Source: Aureibaculum marinum
GTDB taxonomy: Bacteria > Bacteroidota > Bacteroidia > Flavobacteriales > Flavobacteriaceae
Direction of reading: 5' to 3'
NCBI RefSeq assembly: GCF_003813905.1
Contig: NZ_RPFJ01000002.1
Span: 248,001 to 312,000 of the forward strand
DNA: 64,000 bases
Below, piece by piece: positions 36,508 to 44,739 of this stretch; position 1 is the first letter of the stretch, and every line of letters begins with the position of its first letter. The notes beneath the pieces were generated by a model that ran no database searches, was not told where the DNA came from, and saw nothing but the letters and a program-made list of their open reading frames with translations. The position numbers were made by a program, and so were the translations under genes.

Positions 36508-38715
36508 TTGAGTAGGAAAATTACTAACAAAACACTTAAAGATTTAGAGTTTAATGTCGTATTGAGCAAGATTGCTGATTATTGCCATTCTGACTTAGGA
36601 AAAAATGCCGTACTGGATATTAAGCCTATTCAAGACAAATCAAAACTAATTGCTCAATTACATCAAACTAATGAATATTTAGCCTCGTTCGAAAATGAGA
36701 ACCGAATACCTAATCATAATTTTGATGACATAACAAAAGAAATTCACCTTCTAGGTATTGAAAATAGTTTTTTAGAGGCTACGTCTTTTAAAAAAGTTGC
36801 ACAATTATCAGAAACCGTTATTGATTTACTTACATTTTTTAAAAAATTTGCTGAATACTTTCCTACTTTATTTGAAAGTTCTGAAAAAATTGAGTTCACA
36901 ACAAGCATTCATGAAAGTATCCATAAAATTATAAATCGTTTTGGTGAAGTTTCTGATAACGCTAGTGTCGAATTAAAAGCTATCCGAAAAGAAATAAATA
37001 CGGTACGAGGTGAAATTAGCATAAGTTTTACCAAAGCACTTAATTACTATGCTAGTAATGGATATTTAGACGATATTAGAGAGTCTGTAATTGACAACCA
37101 ACGTGTTTTGGCAGTACAAGCAATGCACAGAAAAAAGGTTAAAGGCTCTTTATTAGGCAATTCTAAAACAGGTAGTATTGTTTATATAGCCCCTGAAGCC
37201 ACGTTAAAAATTAGTAGAAAATTACAAGATTTAATTTACGAAGAGTCTCAAGAAGTAGTCAAAATATTAAAAGAACTAAGCAATCAAATAAGGCCCTATA
37301 AAAATACATTAGAACAATACCAACAATACCTAACACAGTTAGATGTAATTGCAGCCAAAACCAAATATGCACTAAATATTAAAGGGTTATTACCTAAAAT
37401 TTCTAATGAAAAAAAAGTATTGTTACGTGATGCATATCACCCAATTTTATTAGAAACAAATAGTAAAAAAAATATTAAAACTATACCACAAACATTAGAA
37501 CTTAATCAACAGCAACAAATCATTGTTATTTCTGGACCTAATGCTGGTGGAAAAAGTATCACACTCAAAACCATTGGGTTGTTGCAAGTAATGATTCAGT
37601 CTGCAATATTAATTCCTGTACATGAACGAAGTGAAGTTTACTTTTTTGACACAATATTAACTGATATTGGAGATAATCAATCTATTGAAAATCAATTAAG
37701 TACATACAGTTACCGATTAAAAAACATGCGTGATTTTTTACGCAAATGCAATAACAACACCTTGTTTTTAATAGATGAATTTGGCACAGGTAGTGATCCT
37801 GAATTAGGTGGAGCATTAGCTGAAATATTCTTAGAAGAATTTTATGACAAAAATGCTTTTGGAGTTATAACAACACACTACTCTAATTTAAAAGTATTAG
37901 CTAATGAACTTGACAATGTAACTAATGCCAATATGCAGTTTGATGAAAAAACATTAGAACCTCTTTTTAAACTTTTTATAGGACAAGCTGGTAGTTCATT
38001 TACTTTTGAAGTAGCTCAAAAAAACGGCATTCCGTTCCGGTTAATTAATAGAGCAAAAAAGAAGGTTGAACGTGGTAAAATACGATTAGATAAAACAATA
38101 TCTAAATTACAAAAAGAGCGTAATAAACTACAACGAACATCAGAAAGTTTAGAAAAAGAACAGCATAAAGCTAAACTACATACAGACACACTTTCTGAGA
38201 AAGAACTTAAACTTCAAGAAAAATTAGAAAGCTTCCAAGAGCTTTATGACAATAATCAAAAAATGCTATCCATTGGTCGAAAGATTAATGAAATAGCAAA
38301 TACCTATTTTCAATCTAATAATAAAAAGAAATTGTTAGCAGACTTTATGAAATGGATTTTGATTGAAAAAAACAAATACGTTAAATTGCACAAACCTCAC
38401 AAAAAAAATAAGATCCAAAAGAAAAAAGAAATTGAAATAAAAAGAAAGACTGAGAAAAAATTAGACGAGGTAAAAAAAGAGGTTTTAGTAGAAGTAAAAA
38501 AAATTAGGCATAAAAAGAATACTCTTAAAAAGAAAATAGAAAAGGCTAAAGCCGATTACGTATTTAAAGTTAATGACCGGGTTCGATTACCTGATGGTAA
38601 ATCTGTTGGTACTATTGACAACATCGAAAAAAATATAGCCACAATTAACTACGGACTTTTTACTACCAAAGTAAATACCAAACAGCTAGAATTGGTTGAA
38701 GCTGCTAAAAATTAA
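36508..38715 (+). CDS. mutS2: MutS2-family ATPase lacking the Smr nuclease domain
   Basis: MutS-like ATPase, 735 residues, implicated in recombination suppression or stalled-ribosome rescue. The core domains are at 1-300, the Walker A GPNAGGKS at about 343, the Walker B/signature LFLIDEFGTGSDPE at about 420, then TTHYSNLKVLA. A long, Lys-rich coiled coil (about 520-690) leads to a small KOW-like domain (VNDRVRLPDGKSVGTIDNIE) at the C terminus. The Smr endonuclease domain present in other MutS2 proteins is absent. The start is TTG at 36508 (MSRKITNKTLKDLEF), with no better ATG in frame upstream. Confidence 0.92.
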   Translation: MSRKITNKTLKDLEFNVVLSKIADYCHSDLGKNAVLDIKPIQDKSKLIAQLHQTNEYLASFENENRIPNHNFDDITKEIHLLGIENSFLEATSFKKVAQLSETVIDLLTFFKKFAEYFPTLFESSEKIEFTTSIHESIHKIINRFGEVSDNASVELKAIRKEINTVRGEISISFTKALNYYASNGYLDDIRESVIDNQRVLAVQAMHRKKVKGSLLGNSKTGSIVYIAPEATLKISRKLQDLIYEESQEVVKILKELSNQIRPYKNTLEQYQQYLTQLDVIAAKTKYALNIKGLLPKISNEKKVLLRDAYHPILLETNSKKNIKTIPQTLELNQQQQIIVISGPNAGGKSITLKTIGLLQVMIQSAILIPVHERSEVYFFDTILTDIGDNQSIENQLSTYSYRLKNMRDFLRKCNNNTLFLIDEFGTGSDPELGGALAEIFLEEFYDKNAFGVITTHYSNLKVLANELDNVTNANMQFDEKTLEPLFKLFIGQAGSSFTFEVAQKNGIPFRLINRAKKKVERGKIRLDKTISKLQKERNKLQRTSESLEKEQHKAKLHTDTLSEKELKLQEKLESFQELYDNNQKMLSIGRKINEIANTYFQSNNKKKLLADFMKWILIEKNKYVKLHKPHKKNKIQKKKEIEIKRKTEKKLDEVKKEVLVEVKKIRHKKNTLKKKIEKAKADYVFKVNDRVRLPDGKSVGTIDNIEKNIATINYGLFTTKVNTKQLELVEAAKN

Positions 38716-38794
38716 AGCTACATCACTCAAAATTACACATTTACATTTTTTTGCTTATTTTTAACACAACAAAATATTAACTAAACCTACAAAA

Positions 38795-39613
38795 ATGAAG
38801 AAACTATTAGCATTGGTGCTAATTCTTTTATTTGTTCTATGGGCTTGGTTCGGATGGCAATGGTATAAAAATAATATGCTCTGTTGTGATGAATCTACTC
38901 CTTTAGAAACAAAAGAAACTGCATCACCAGCAAAAGAAGTGGTCAAATATGGACCACTAGTTTTTAACTGGAATTCAGAGAAACCTCTGACTAACGACCT
39001 TTGGATAAACAAAAGAAGGGAAATCCTATCTGCAAATACGGATGGTAAAATTCTAAGTATTATTGGTCCTTACTACAAAGACGAAATAAACAAAACCTCT
39101 TTTGAAAATTTAGGATTAGCCAGAGCAGATGCGATAAGAAAAATGCTATCTGATTCTATTGATATGAAAAGAATGGAAATTAATAGTAAATTAATTAGAG
39201 ATTCTGAAGAAGCCAAAATTGAACCTTTTGGAGGTACCGTTTTAGAGTGGAAAATTAGAAATGAAAATATTCAAGAAGTTGAAAACAAAACGCTATTTTA
39301 TTTCCCTTACAACTCCACACAAAAAATTGAAAATAAAAACATTAACAATTACTTAAAAAACGTTGCTGAAGCTTTAAAAGACACTGATAAAAAAGTAATT
39401 CTCATCGGACATACAGACAATAAAGGAAACCCCGGTTATAATATGAGGTTAGGATTAGAAAGAGCTAAAGCCATAAAAAACATCTTGGTAGACTTAGGAG
39501 TACCTCAAAATAGAATTTCTGTTGGAACAGAGGGAGAAAATAATCCTATAGCATCAAATGACACAGAAGAAGGTATGACGAAAAACCGAAGAGTAGAATT
39601 AGAAATAGAATAA
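38795..39613 (+). CDS. OmpA-family protein with one N-terminal membrane anchor
   Basis: 272 residues. A transmembrane anchor lies at about 3-20 (LLALVLILLFVLWAWFGWQW), followed by a first folded segment (KILSIIGPYYKDEINKTSFENLGLARADAIRKML), which looks like a degenerate OmpA/BON-like module. A complete C-terminal OmpA domain (about 165-272) has KVILIGHTDNKGNPGYNMRLGLERAKAIKNIL and the end TKNRRVELEIE. The domain binds peptidoglycan. It is immediately followed, after 20 bases, by a membrane-anchored helix-hairpin-helix protein, probably in one transcript. Confidence 0.87.
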   Translation: MKKLLALVLILLFVLWAWFGWQWYKNNMLCCDESTPLETKETASPAKEVVKYGPLVFNWNSEKPLTNDLWINKRREILSANTDGKILSIIGPYYKDEINKTSFENLGLARADAIRKMLSDSIDMKRMEINSKLIRDSEEAKIEPFGGTVLEWKIRNENIQEVENKTLFYFPYNSTQKIENKNINNYLKNVAEALKDTDKKVILIGHTDNKGNPGYNMRLGLERAKAIKNILVDLGVPQNRISVGTEGENNPIASNDTEEGMTKNRRVELEIE

Positions 39614-39633
39614 ACAACTAAAAAAATAAAATT

Positions 39634-40173
39634 ATGTTAGCATTACAAATAAATACAACAAGTTGCGATGGTTCAGACATGTTCTGGTGGTGGTTTTTAT
39701 GGCTACTAGGAGCCTTTATATTAGGTATTATTTTAGGCTGGTTATTGTCAAAACTTTTTAGTAATACCACTACTGATAAAACAGACTATTCTTCCAAAAT
39801 AAGAAGTTTAGAAGCAGAATTAGCTGGTTGCAAAAAAGAAAAAAATGTTTTAGCTGCAAGTGCAGCGGCTACGACAGCTTCATTAGCTGCAACAGTAGTT
39901 CCTAAAAAAGCTGATGACTCTGTAAAAGATGACTTGACTAAAATAGAAGGTATTGGTCCTAAAATTAAAGGCTTGTTAAATGATGATGGTATATGGAGTT
40001 TTAAACAACTTTCTGAATCAACTGTAGAAAAATTGCAGAAAATATTAGACGATGCAGGACCTCGTTATAGAGTTCATAATCCAAAAACCTGGGCTGATCA
40101 AGCTAAACTAGCTGCTCAAGACAAATGGGATGAGCTAAAAAAATGGCAAAATGAATTAAAAGGCGGTCTATAA
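39634..40173 (+). CDS. Membrane-anchored helix-hairpin-helix protein
   Basis: 179 residues. It has one hydrophobic segment at about 18-42 (WWWFLWLLGAFILGIILGWLL), a short coiled coil with a Cys, and an Ala-rich linker. The C-terminal helix-hairpin-helix domain is DDLTKIEGIGPKIKGLLNDDGIWSFKQL, the motif seen in flap-endonuclease-like or ribosomal-protein-like HHH units. The end (RVHNPKTWADQAKLAAQDKWDELKKWQNELKGG) is a conserved W/K-rich helix. HHH units usually bind DNA, but this one sits on a membrane, so the ligand is unknown. Downstream of the OmpA gene. Confidence 0.75.
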   Translation: MLALQINTTSCDGSDMFWWWFLWLLGAFILGIILGWLLSKLFSNTTTDKTDYSSKIRSLEAELAGCKKEKNVLAASAAATTASLAATVVPKKADDSVKDDLTKIEGIGPKIKGLLNDDGIWSFKQLSESTVEKLQKILDDAGPRYRVHNPKTWADQAKLAAQDKWDELKKWQNELKGGL

Positions 40174-40211
40174 TTTTAATAGAACAAACATTTAACAACT
40201 TACTGTTAGAT

Positions 40212-40247
40212 AAAATCCCGTAGAACTTAATGGTTCTACGGGATTTT
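40212..40247. terminator. Bidirectional terminator
   Basis: AAAATCCCGTAGAAC (40212-40226) pairs perfectly with GTTCTACGGGATTTT (40233-40247), a 6-base loop between, T run following, between converging genes. Confidence 0.9.
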
Positions 40248-40258
40248 TTTTAAGCAAA

Positions 40259-40486
40259 TTATTCAGCATATCGTTCCATCTCTCTATCATAAAAAGAAGA
40301 AGCTTGCTCTATTAAATCATTAATTTCATTTGTTAATTCTTCTTGATTTTCTCCAGTAACATCTTCTAGCCATTCAATTTCATCATTAACTAAGTTAATA
40401 ATAAACTGAGGATAATCTGTATGTATAATAAAAATATCATCCGGAAAATCAGTATTATCTCCAAGTAAAAATTTAGGTAATTTCAT
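40259..40486 (-). CDS. Small conserved acidic protein of Flavobacteriaceae type
   Basis: 75 residues, acidic, predicted mixed alpha/beta: MKLPKFLLGDNTDFPDDIF and IIHTDYPQFIINLVNDEIEWLED at the front, a coiled helix QEELTNEINDLIEQASSFYDREMERYAE at the end. I recognise the KLPKFLLGDNT motif from unannotated flavobacterial proteins but know no function. The gene is single, with a full terminator on one side and the polysaccharide genes on the other. Length, start codon and lineage conservation make a true coding gene likely. Confidence 0.72.
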   Translation of the reverse strand: MKLPKFLLGDNTDFPDDIFIIHTDYPQFIINLVNDEIEWLEDVTGENQEELTNEINDLIEQASSFYDREMERYAE

Positions 40487-40566
40487 AAGTATTCACTGTT
40501 TTACATTTATTTAATAAGTTTCTTTGCCTACATCTGCATCTATATATAACTTTACTTTAATAAAAA

Positions 40567-41646
40567 TTATAACACCTGCTTAAGTATTTCGGCATACATT
40601 TTTTCTCCAACATTTTCTCCATATAAATTTTTCGAAAAGTCAGAGGTCTTTGATTTAAAATAATCAAAAGCCTCAACTAACTTTAAGGAATTACTTCCAA
40701 CAGTTTTTGCAAATCCATTTTCAACCAACTCAATCCATTCAGTTTCTTCTCTTACAATAATACAGTGTTTTTTATTATAATAAGATTCTTTTTGTAGCCC
40801 TCCACTATCCGTTATTACCAACTTACAGTTATTTAACAAGGATAGCATATCAAAATATCCTACTGGTGCTATAGTAGTAACAGCTGTTTTAATACTATTT
40901 GCTTCTAAAGCAATTTTTGTTCTTGGATGTAGTGGCATTATTACGCTACAAGTTTTAGAAATCTGATCCAAGCCTGAAAAAATTGATTTTAAATTACTAA
41001 TACTATTGGTGTTATCTTGTCTATGAATAGTAGCTAAAACAAAATTATCTTTCTCTAACCGTAAATCTTTACATAATGTTGATTTTTCATTTGCCATTTG
41101 AGAGTAATAAGCCACAGCATCTTTCATTATATCTCCTGATTTAACTACCTTATTTGAAGAATTAATTCCTTCTTTTTTTAAGTTAGCAACACCAACATCG
41201 GTAGGACATAATAGTAAATCGGATATAGCATCAGTAGCAATTCTATTAATTTCTTCTGGCATATTCATATTAAAAGAGCGTAGTCCTGCTTCTATATGTA
41301 TAACCTTAATACCTAATTTTTTTGCAGCAATAACCCCTGCTAATGTAGAATTAGTATCTCCATAGACAATCACGGCAGAGGGCTGTTCTTTTAATAATAT
41401 TTTTTCAATACCAATTAACATTTGCCCAGTCATACCAGCATGGCCAAGCCTATTAATATGTAAATTATATTTTGGTTTTGGTATTTCCATTTCATAAAAA
41501 AACACATCGCTCATGTTCTGATCAAAATGTTGACCTGTATGTACAATTACTTCTTCAATTTGTTGATATTCCTTAATTATTCTACTTAAAACCGCAGCCT
41601 TTACAAATTGCGGTCTTGCCCCTAAAATGGTTACTATTTTTTTCAT
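40567..41646 (-). CDS. wecB: UDP-N-acetylglucosamine 2-epimerase (non-hydrolysing)
   Basis: 359-residue enzyme converting UDP-GlcNAc to UDP-ManNAc for surface polysaccharides. Diagnostic stretches: VTILGARPQFVKAAVLSRII at the N terminus (the GxRP nucleotide loop), VYGDTNSTLAGVIAA, HIEAGLRSFNMNMPEEINRIATDAISDLL, LATIHRQDNT, PLHPRTK and the C-terminal VITDSGGLQKESYYNKKHCIIVREETEW. It overlaps the preceding glycosyltransferase gene by 4 bases (ATGA), so translation is coupled. Supplies ManNAc, perhaps for one of the neighbouring glycosyltransferases. Confidence 0.94.
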   Translation of the reverse strand: MKKIVTILGARPQFVKAAVLSRIIKEYQQIEEVIVHTGQHFDQNMSDVFFYEMEIPKPKYNLHINRLGHAGMTGQMLIGIEKILLKEQPSAVIVYGDTNSTLAGVIAAKKLGIKVIHIEAGLRSFNMNMPEEINRIATDAISDLLLCPTDVGVANLKKEGINSSNKVVKSGDIMKDAVAYYSQMANEKSTLCKDLRLEKDNFVLATIHRQDNTNSISNLKSIFSGLDQISKTCSVIMPLHPRTKIALEANSIKTAVTTIAPVGYFDMLSLLNNCKLVITDSGGLQKESYYNKKHCIIVREETEWIELVENGFAKTVGSNSLKLVEAFDYFKSKTSDFSKNLYGENVGEKMYAEILKQVL

Positions 41647-42920
41647 ATCACCACATCGTTTAATACGTTTATCAATTTTTTTGTCAAAACCTTACGATGA
41701 TATTGTTCTATATTAATTGAATTACAGATTAAATTGTCTTTTTTGTAATTACTATACATTTCTAAAATTTTTTCTTTTAGATTTACACTATCATTAAAAT
41801 CTATTATAGAACCCGAGTTTGTTATAGAAATTATATCAGCCAAATCTCCATCAGTTGGACCTACAGCTAATATTGGACGTTGTGCTTGTAAATATTCAAA
41901 TATTTTTCCCGTAATAATTCCTTTTGCACTAGGTACATTATTTACTAGTAATAATAATACTTGTGCTCTTTTTTGAAATTCAACGACTTTATAATGCGGA
42001 ACATAATCTATAATTTTTGTGTACGATTTTAAATTTTTGTTTGACATCTCTTCTATAACTTCATCTGCTAATTTACCAACAAAAACCAATTCAAAATCTT
42101 TAGCAAAATTTTCATTTTCATCTATTAATTCTTCAAGTACCTTAAATAATATTTTAGGATTTCTATCTGCATTTACTAAACCAATATGAACTATAGTAAA
42201 TTTTTTATCAAGTACAATACTTGAGTTATTTATTTCACCATCAAAACCATTTGTAATAACCTCTACCTTACTATTGTACTTCAAAAAATTTTCTTTCATC
42301 GCATTACCAACTACTAAAACACTGTCAGCCGAACTTACCACTTGTTTTTCTAATTGATTATGCTTTTTAATTGACTTTTTAGTTAACGGCAATTGATGAA
42401 AATAATCAATATCTGTCCATGGATCACGAAAATCAGCTATCCATTTAATGTTTCGTTTTTTTTGTAATTGCAAACCTATTAAATGCAAACTATGTGGAGG
42501 TCCGGTAGTAATAACTGCATCAATATTATTATTTTTAAGATACTCAGTTAAATAATTAATAGATGGTTTTATCCAAAATTTTCTAGCATCTGGTATAAAA
42601 TAATTAGCTCTAATGTATTGCAATATTTTTCCAAAAAAAGTAGGATTTTGGTTTAAAAAACCCGCACTAGTCTTTTTATTTTTATTTCCAAAAAAATTTA
42701 AAATATCATTAGGTTCTTTTATAGGTTGACACAATACTTTAACAGATTTAGGAACCTCTTTTTGCAAGGTATCATCTTCAATAGCATAGTTTGGCTTGTC
42801 TACTGTATATACAATAGGTTCAACATCAAATTGCGTAAGGTACTTTACAAATTTTAACCAACGTTGAACGCCAGATCCGCCTGCAGGAGGCCAATAATAT
42901 GTAATAATTAAAACTTTCAA
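41643..42920 (-). CDS. GT4-type glycosyltransferase (wbuB-like)
   Basis: 425-residue retaining GT-B glycosyltransferase. The N-terminal domain begins with ITYYWPPAGGSGVQRWLKFVKYL, a donor-loop pattern common to O-antigen and capsule GT4 enzymes; DAVITTGPPHSLHLIGLQLQ follows. The C-terminal Rossmann domain has FTIVHIGLVNADRNPKILFKVLEEL and ITGKIFEYLQAQRPILAVGPTDGD, with the acidic EX7E-like region. Sugar and acceptor cannot be deduced. It overlaps both neighbours by 4 bases, so the three genes form a tightly coupled cassette for surface glycan assembly. Confidence 0.85.
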   Translation of the reverse strand: MKVLIITYYWPPAGGSGVQRWLKFVKYLTQFDVEPIVYTVDKPNYAIEDDTLQKEVPKSVKVLCQPIKEPNDILNFFGNKNKKTSAGFLNQNPTFFGKILQYIRANYFIPDARKFWIKPSINYLTEYLKNNNIDAVITTGPPHSLHLIGLQLQKKRNIKWIADFRDPWTDIDYFHQLPLTKKSIKKHNQLEKQVVSSADSVLVVGNAMKENFLKYNSKVEVITNGFDGEINNSSIVLDKKFTIVHIGLVNADRNPKILFKVLEELIDENENFAKDFELVFVGKLADEVIEEMSNKNLKSYTKIIDYVPHYKVVEFQKRAQVLLLLVNNVPSAKGIITGKIFEYLQAQRPILAVGPTDGDLADIISITNSGSIIDFNDSVNLKEKILEMYSNYKKDNLICNSINIEQYHRKVLTKKLINVLNDVVI

Positions 42921-44143
42921 ACTTTTAATTTATCATATAAATTAACTAATTTTAAGCTTTCCTCATCCCAATTTTCACCTTTATCCATAACAGCCATATA
43001 AGCATGTTCAGTTTTATATTTTAACCCTTCGTAATTTCTATAGGCCTCTACCACTTTTAAAGCAAAATCGTCAGAATTATCAGCTTCAAAAACCAAACCT
43101 GCATCGTACTTTTCAACAATTCGTTTTAATGGTTTACAAGAACTTACTAATAATAAACTTCTACTCATCATAATTTGAAATAATTTATGCGGAATAGTAT
43201 TATCTGTATGTTCATTAGCCTTATGAGGAATAATATTTAAATTAGATTTTTTCATTATGGTAGCCACCTCATTGAAAGGTCTATACCCAACAAATTTTAC
43301 ACTACTTTCTAATTTAAGCTCACTAACTAATGCTCGTAATTTTTGTTCAACATCAAAACTACCTTTACCTATTAAGAATAATTTAGCTTTAGGCACATCT
43401 CTGAGTATTTTTTGCATTGCTTTAATGGCTGTATCTAATCCTCTATGTGGACCAAACCCACCAACATAAGTTATTGAAAAACAATTGTTATCTAATATAC
43501 TTTGGGCTACCTCTAAATTAAAATTTTTAGAAAAATCTTTCTTTTCATAATTGGAAATCACTACAAGTTTTTCAGACGCAATTTTAAAATTATGAATCAG
43601 TTTTTCTTTCATTTCTTCAACAACACATACAATTTTATCGTATCTATTACAGTATTTTTCTTCTTTTTTTGACCAATTTTTAGGGTTAAAAAAAATGGTA
43701 TTTTTTAATCTAATAAGTTTACTTTTTTTCCAAGAGAACCAAGTTTTTAAAGCTTCAGGATAATTTTCGTGTAAGTCTAAAATTATATTTTTTTTAATTC
43801 TATTCTTAAATGCATACCCTGTCCCAGCTAATGGTAAATCATGAACATGCAAAAATTCAACAGAATAATTCTTTAAAACTTTCTTTAAATTAAAATAGAA
43901 AAACGGATTAATATCAGTAACACTTTCTATGATATCATTTATTCCTTTTTTATAAAGAGAATAATTTTTACCAATTCTATAAATATGAACTCCGTTAATT
44001 ATTTCTTGTTTAATTTGATTTTGTTTTCGAGGACAAACAACCAACACATTCTTACCAAATTCAGCTAAAGACTCTGCTTCTTTTCGTACTCTAATATCTT
44101 GTGGGTAAGCCCCATCTAAAAGCATGCAGATAAAATTCATCAA
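42917..44143 (-). CDS. GT4-type glycosyltransferase
   Basis: 408-residue GT-B protein. The N-terminal half reads MNFICMLLDGAYPQDIRVRKEAESLAEFGKNVLVVCPR and FLHVHDLPLAGTGYAFKNR; the C-terminal half has FSITYVGGFGPHRGLDTAIKAMQKI, KLFLIGKGSFDVEQKLRALVSELKL, and NIIPHKANEHTDNTIPHKLFQIMMS with the EX7E-type catalytic acid. Differs from the adjacent GT4 in having a shorter N-terminal domain. It overlaps the next glycosyltransferase by 4 bases (ATGA). The specificity is unknown, but lipopolysaccharide, capsule or exopolysaccharide is likely by context. Confidence 0.85.
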   Translation of the reverse strand: MMNFICMLLDGAYPQDIRVRKEAESLAEFGKNVLVVCPRKQNQIKQEIINGVHIYRIGKNYSLYKKGINDIIESVTDINPFFYFNLKKVLKNYSVEFLHVHDLPLAGTGYAFKNRIKKNIILDLHENYPEALKTWFSWKKSKLIRLKNTIFFNPKNWSKKEEKYCNRYDKIVCVVEEMKEKLIHNFKIASEKLVVISNYEKKDFSKNFNLEVAQSILDNNCFSITYVGGFGPHRGLDTAIKAMQKILRDVPKAKLFLIGKGSFDVEQKLRALVSELKLESSVKFVGYRPFNEVATIMKKSNLNIIPHKANEHTDNTIPHKLFQIMMSRSLLLVSSCKPLKRIVEKYDAGLVFEADNSDDFALKVVEAYRNYEGLKYKTEHAYMAVMDKGENWDEESLKLVNLYDKLKV

Positions 44144-44223
44144 AAAAATTAATTTAATTTTAGCATTTACAAATTTTAGAAATATATTATCTATTTCTCT
44201 TTTTTAATAATACGTTCCTTACA

Positions 44224-44739
44224 TTATTTCTCAGCATAAACTGCATAATAGCGTGGTGTATATTTTCTTAAAATTGGCCTAAAACCTATTTTATTAATTG
44301 GACTTGTCCATTTTTCTGTTTCCTTTATTTTCCATCCAGATTTTTCTAGCAACCAATCGAATTGCCAATCTTCAAATTCGTGATAATGTCTATCCCACTT
44401 ATCTGATTTAGACCTATACGCCTTTGCAAACCATAAATTTAGTGGCACAGTTGCTATTAATTTAGTTGATTCTATTTCTCTTAATACATTAAAAGGAGCG
44501 ATAAGATGTTCAAAAATCTCAAAGGCAGTTACTGCATCAACTTTATGTTTTTTTACTATTTCGGGTACCAAGTCTAAATCTTCACCTTCTGTATTAATTA
44601 CATTATACCCGTGTTCTTCCATAATTTCACTAAACGGATTTCTAATTCCCAAATCTAAAATTGTTGCTGATTTTGGCAACACCTTCTGCAAAAATTTTAT
44701 GGTATGTTGGTATCTTTTACTTGGTAGTTGATTGTACAT
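44224..44739 (-). CDS. Class I SAM-dependent methyltransferase
   Basis: About 171 residues from the ATG at 44739 (MYNQLPSKRYQ). Rossmann-fold features: ATILDLGIRNPFSEIMEEHGYNVINTEGEDLDL, where DLG starts the SAM-binding loop; AVTAFEIFEHLIAPFNVLREI, with the EIFEHL motif common to type 11 methyltransferases; and LIATVPLNLWFAKAYRSKSD. It is short for the family, but contiguous with a complete C-terminal helical and strand end. The start overlaps the YfhO-gene stop by 23 bases. Substrate unknown; a glycan or lipid-linked sugar is likely from the neighbours. Confidence 0.82.
   Translation of the reverse strand: MYNQLPSKRYQHTIKFLQKVLPKSATILDLGIRNPFSEIMEEHGYNVINTEGEDLDLVPEIVKKHKVDAVTAFEIFEHLIAPFNVLREIESTKLIATVPLNLWFAKAYRSKSDKWDRHYHEFEDWQFDWLLEKSGWKIKETEKWTSPINKIGFRPILRKYTPRYYAVYAEK

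Noticed and set aside
40259-40486. Toxin-antitoxin candidate from a small acidic protein
   Set aside because: No partner gene or toxin motif adjoins it; the family motif is found as a stand-alone gene.
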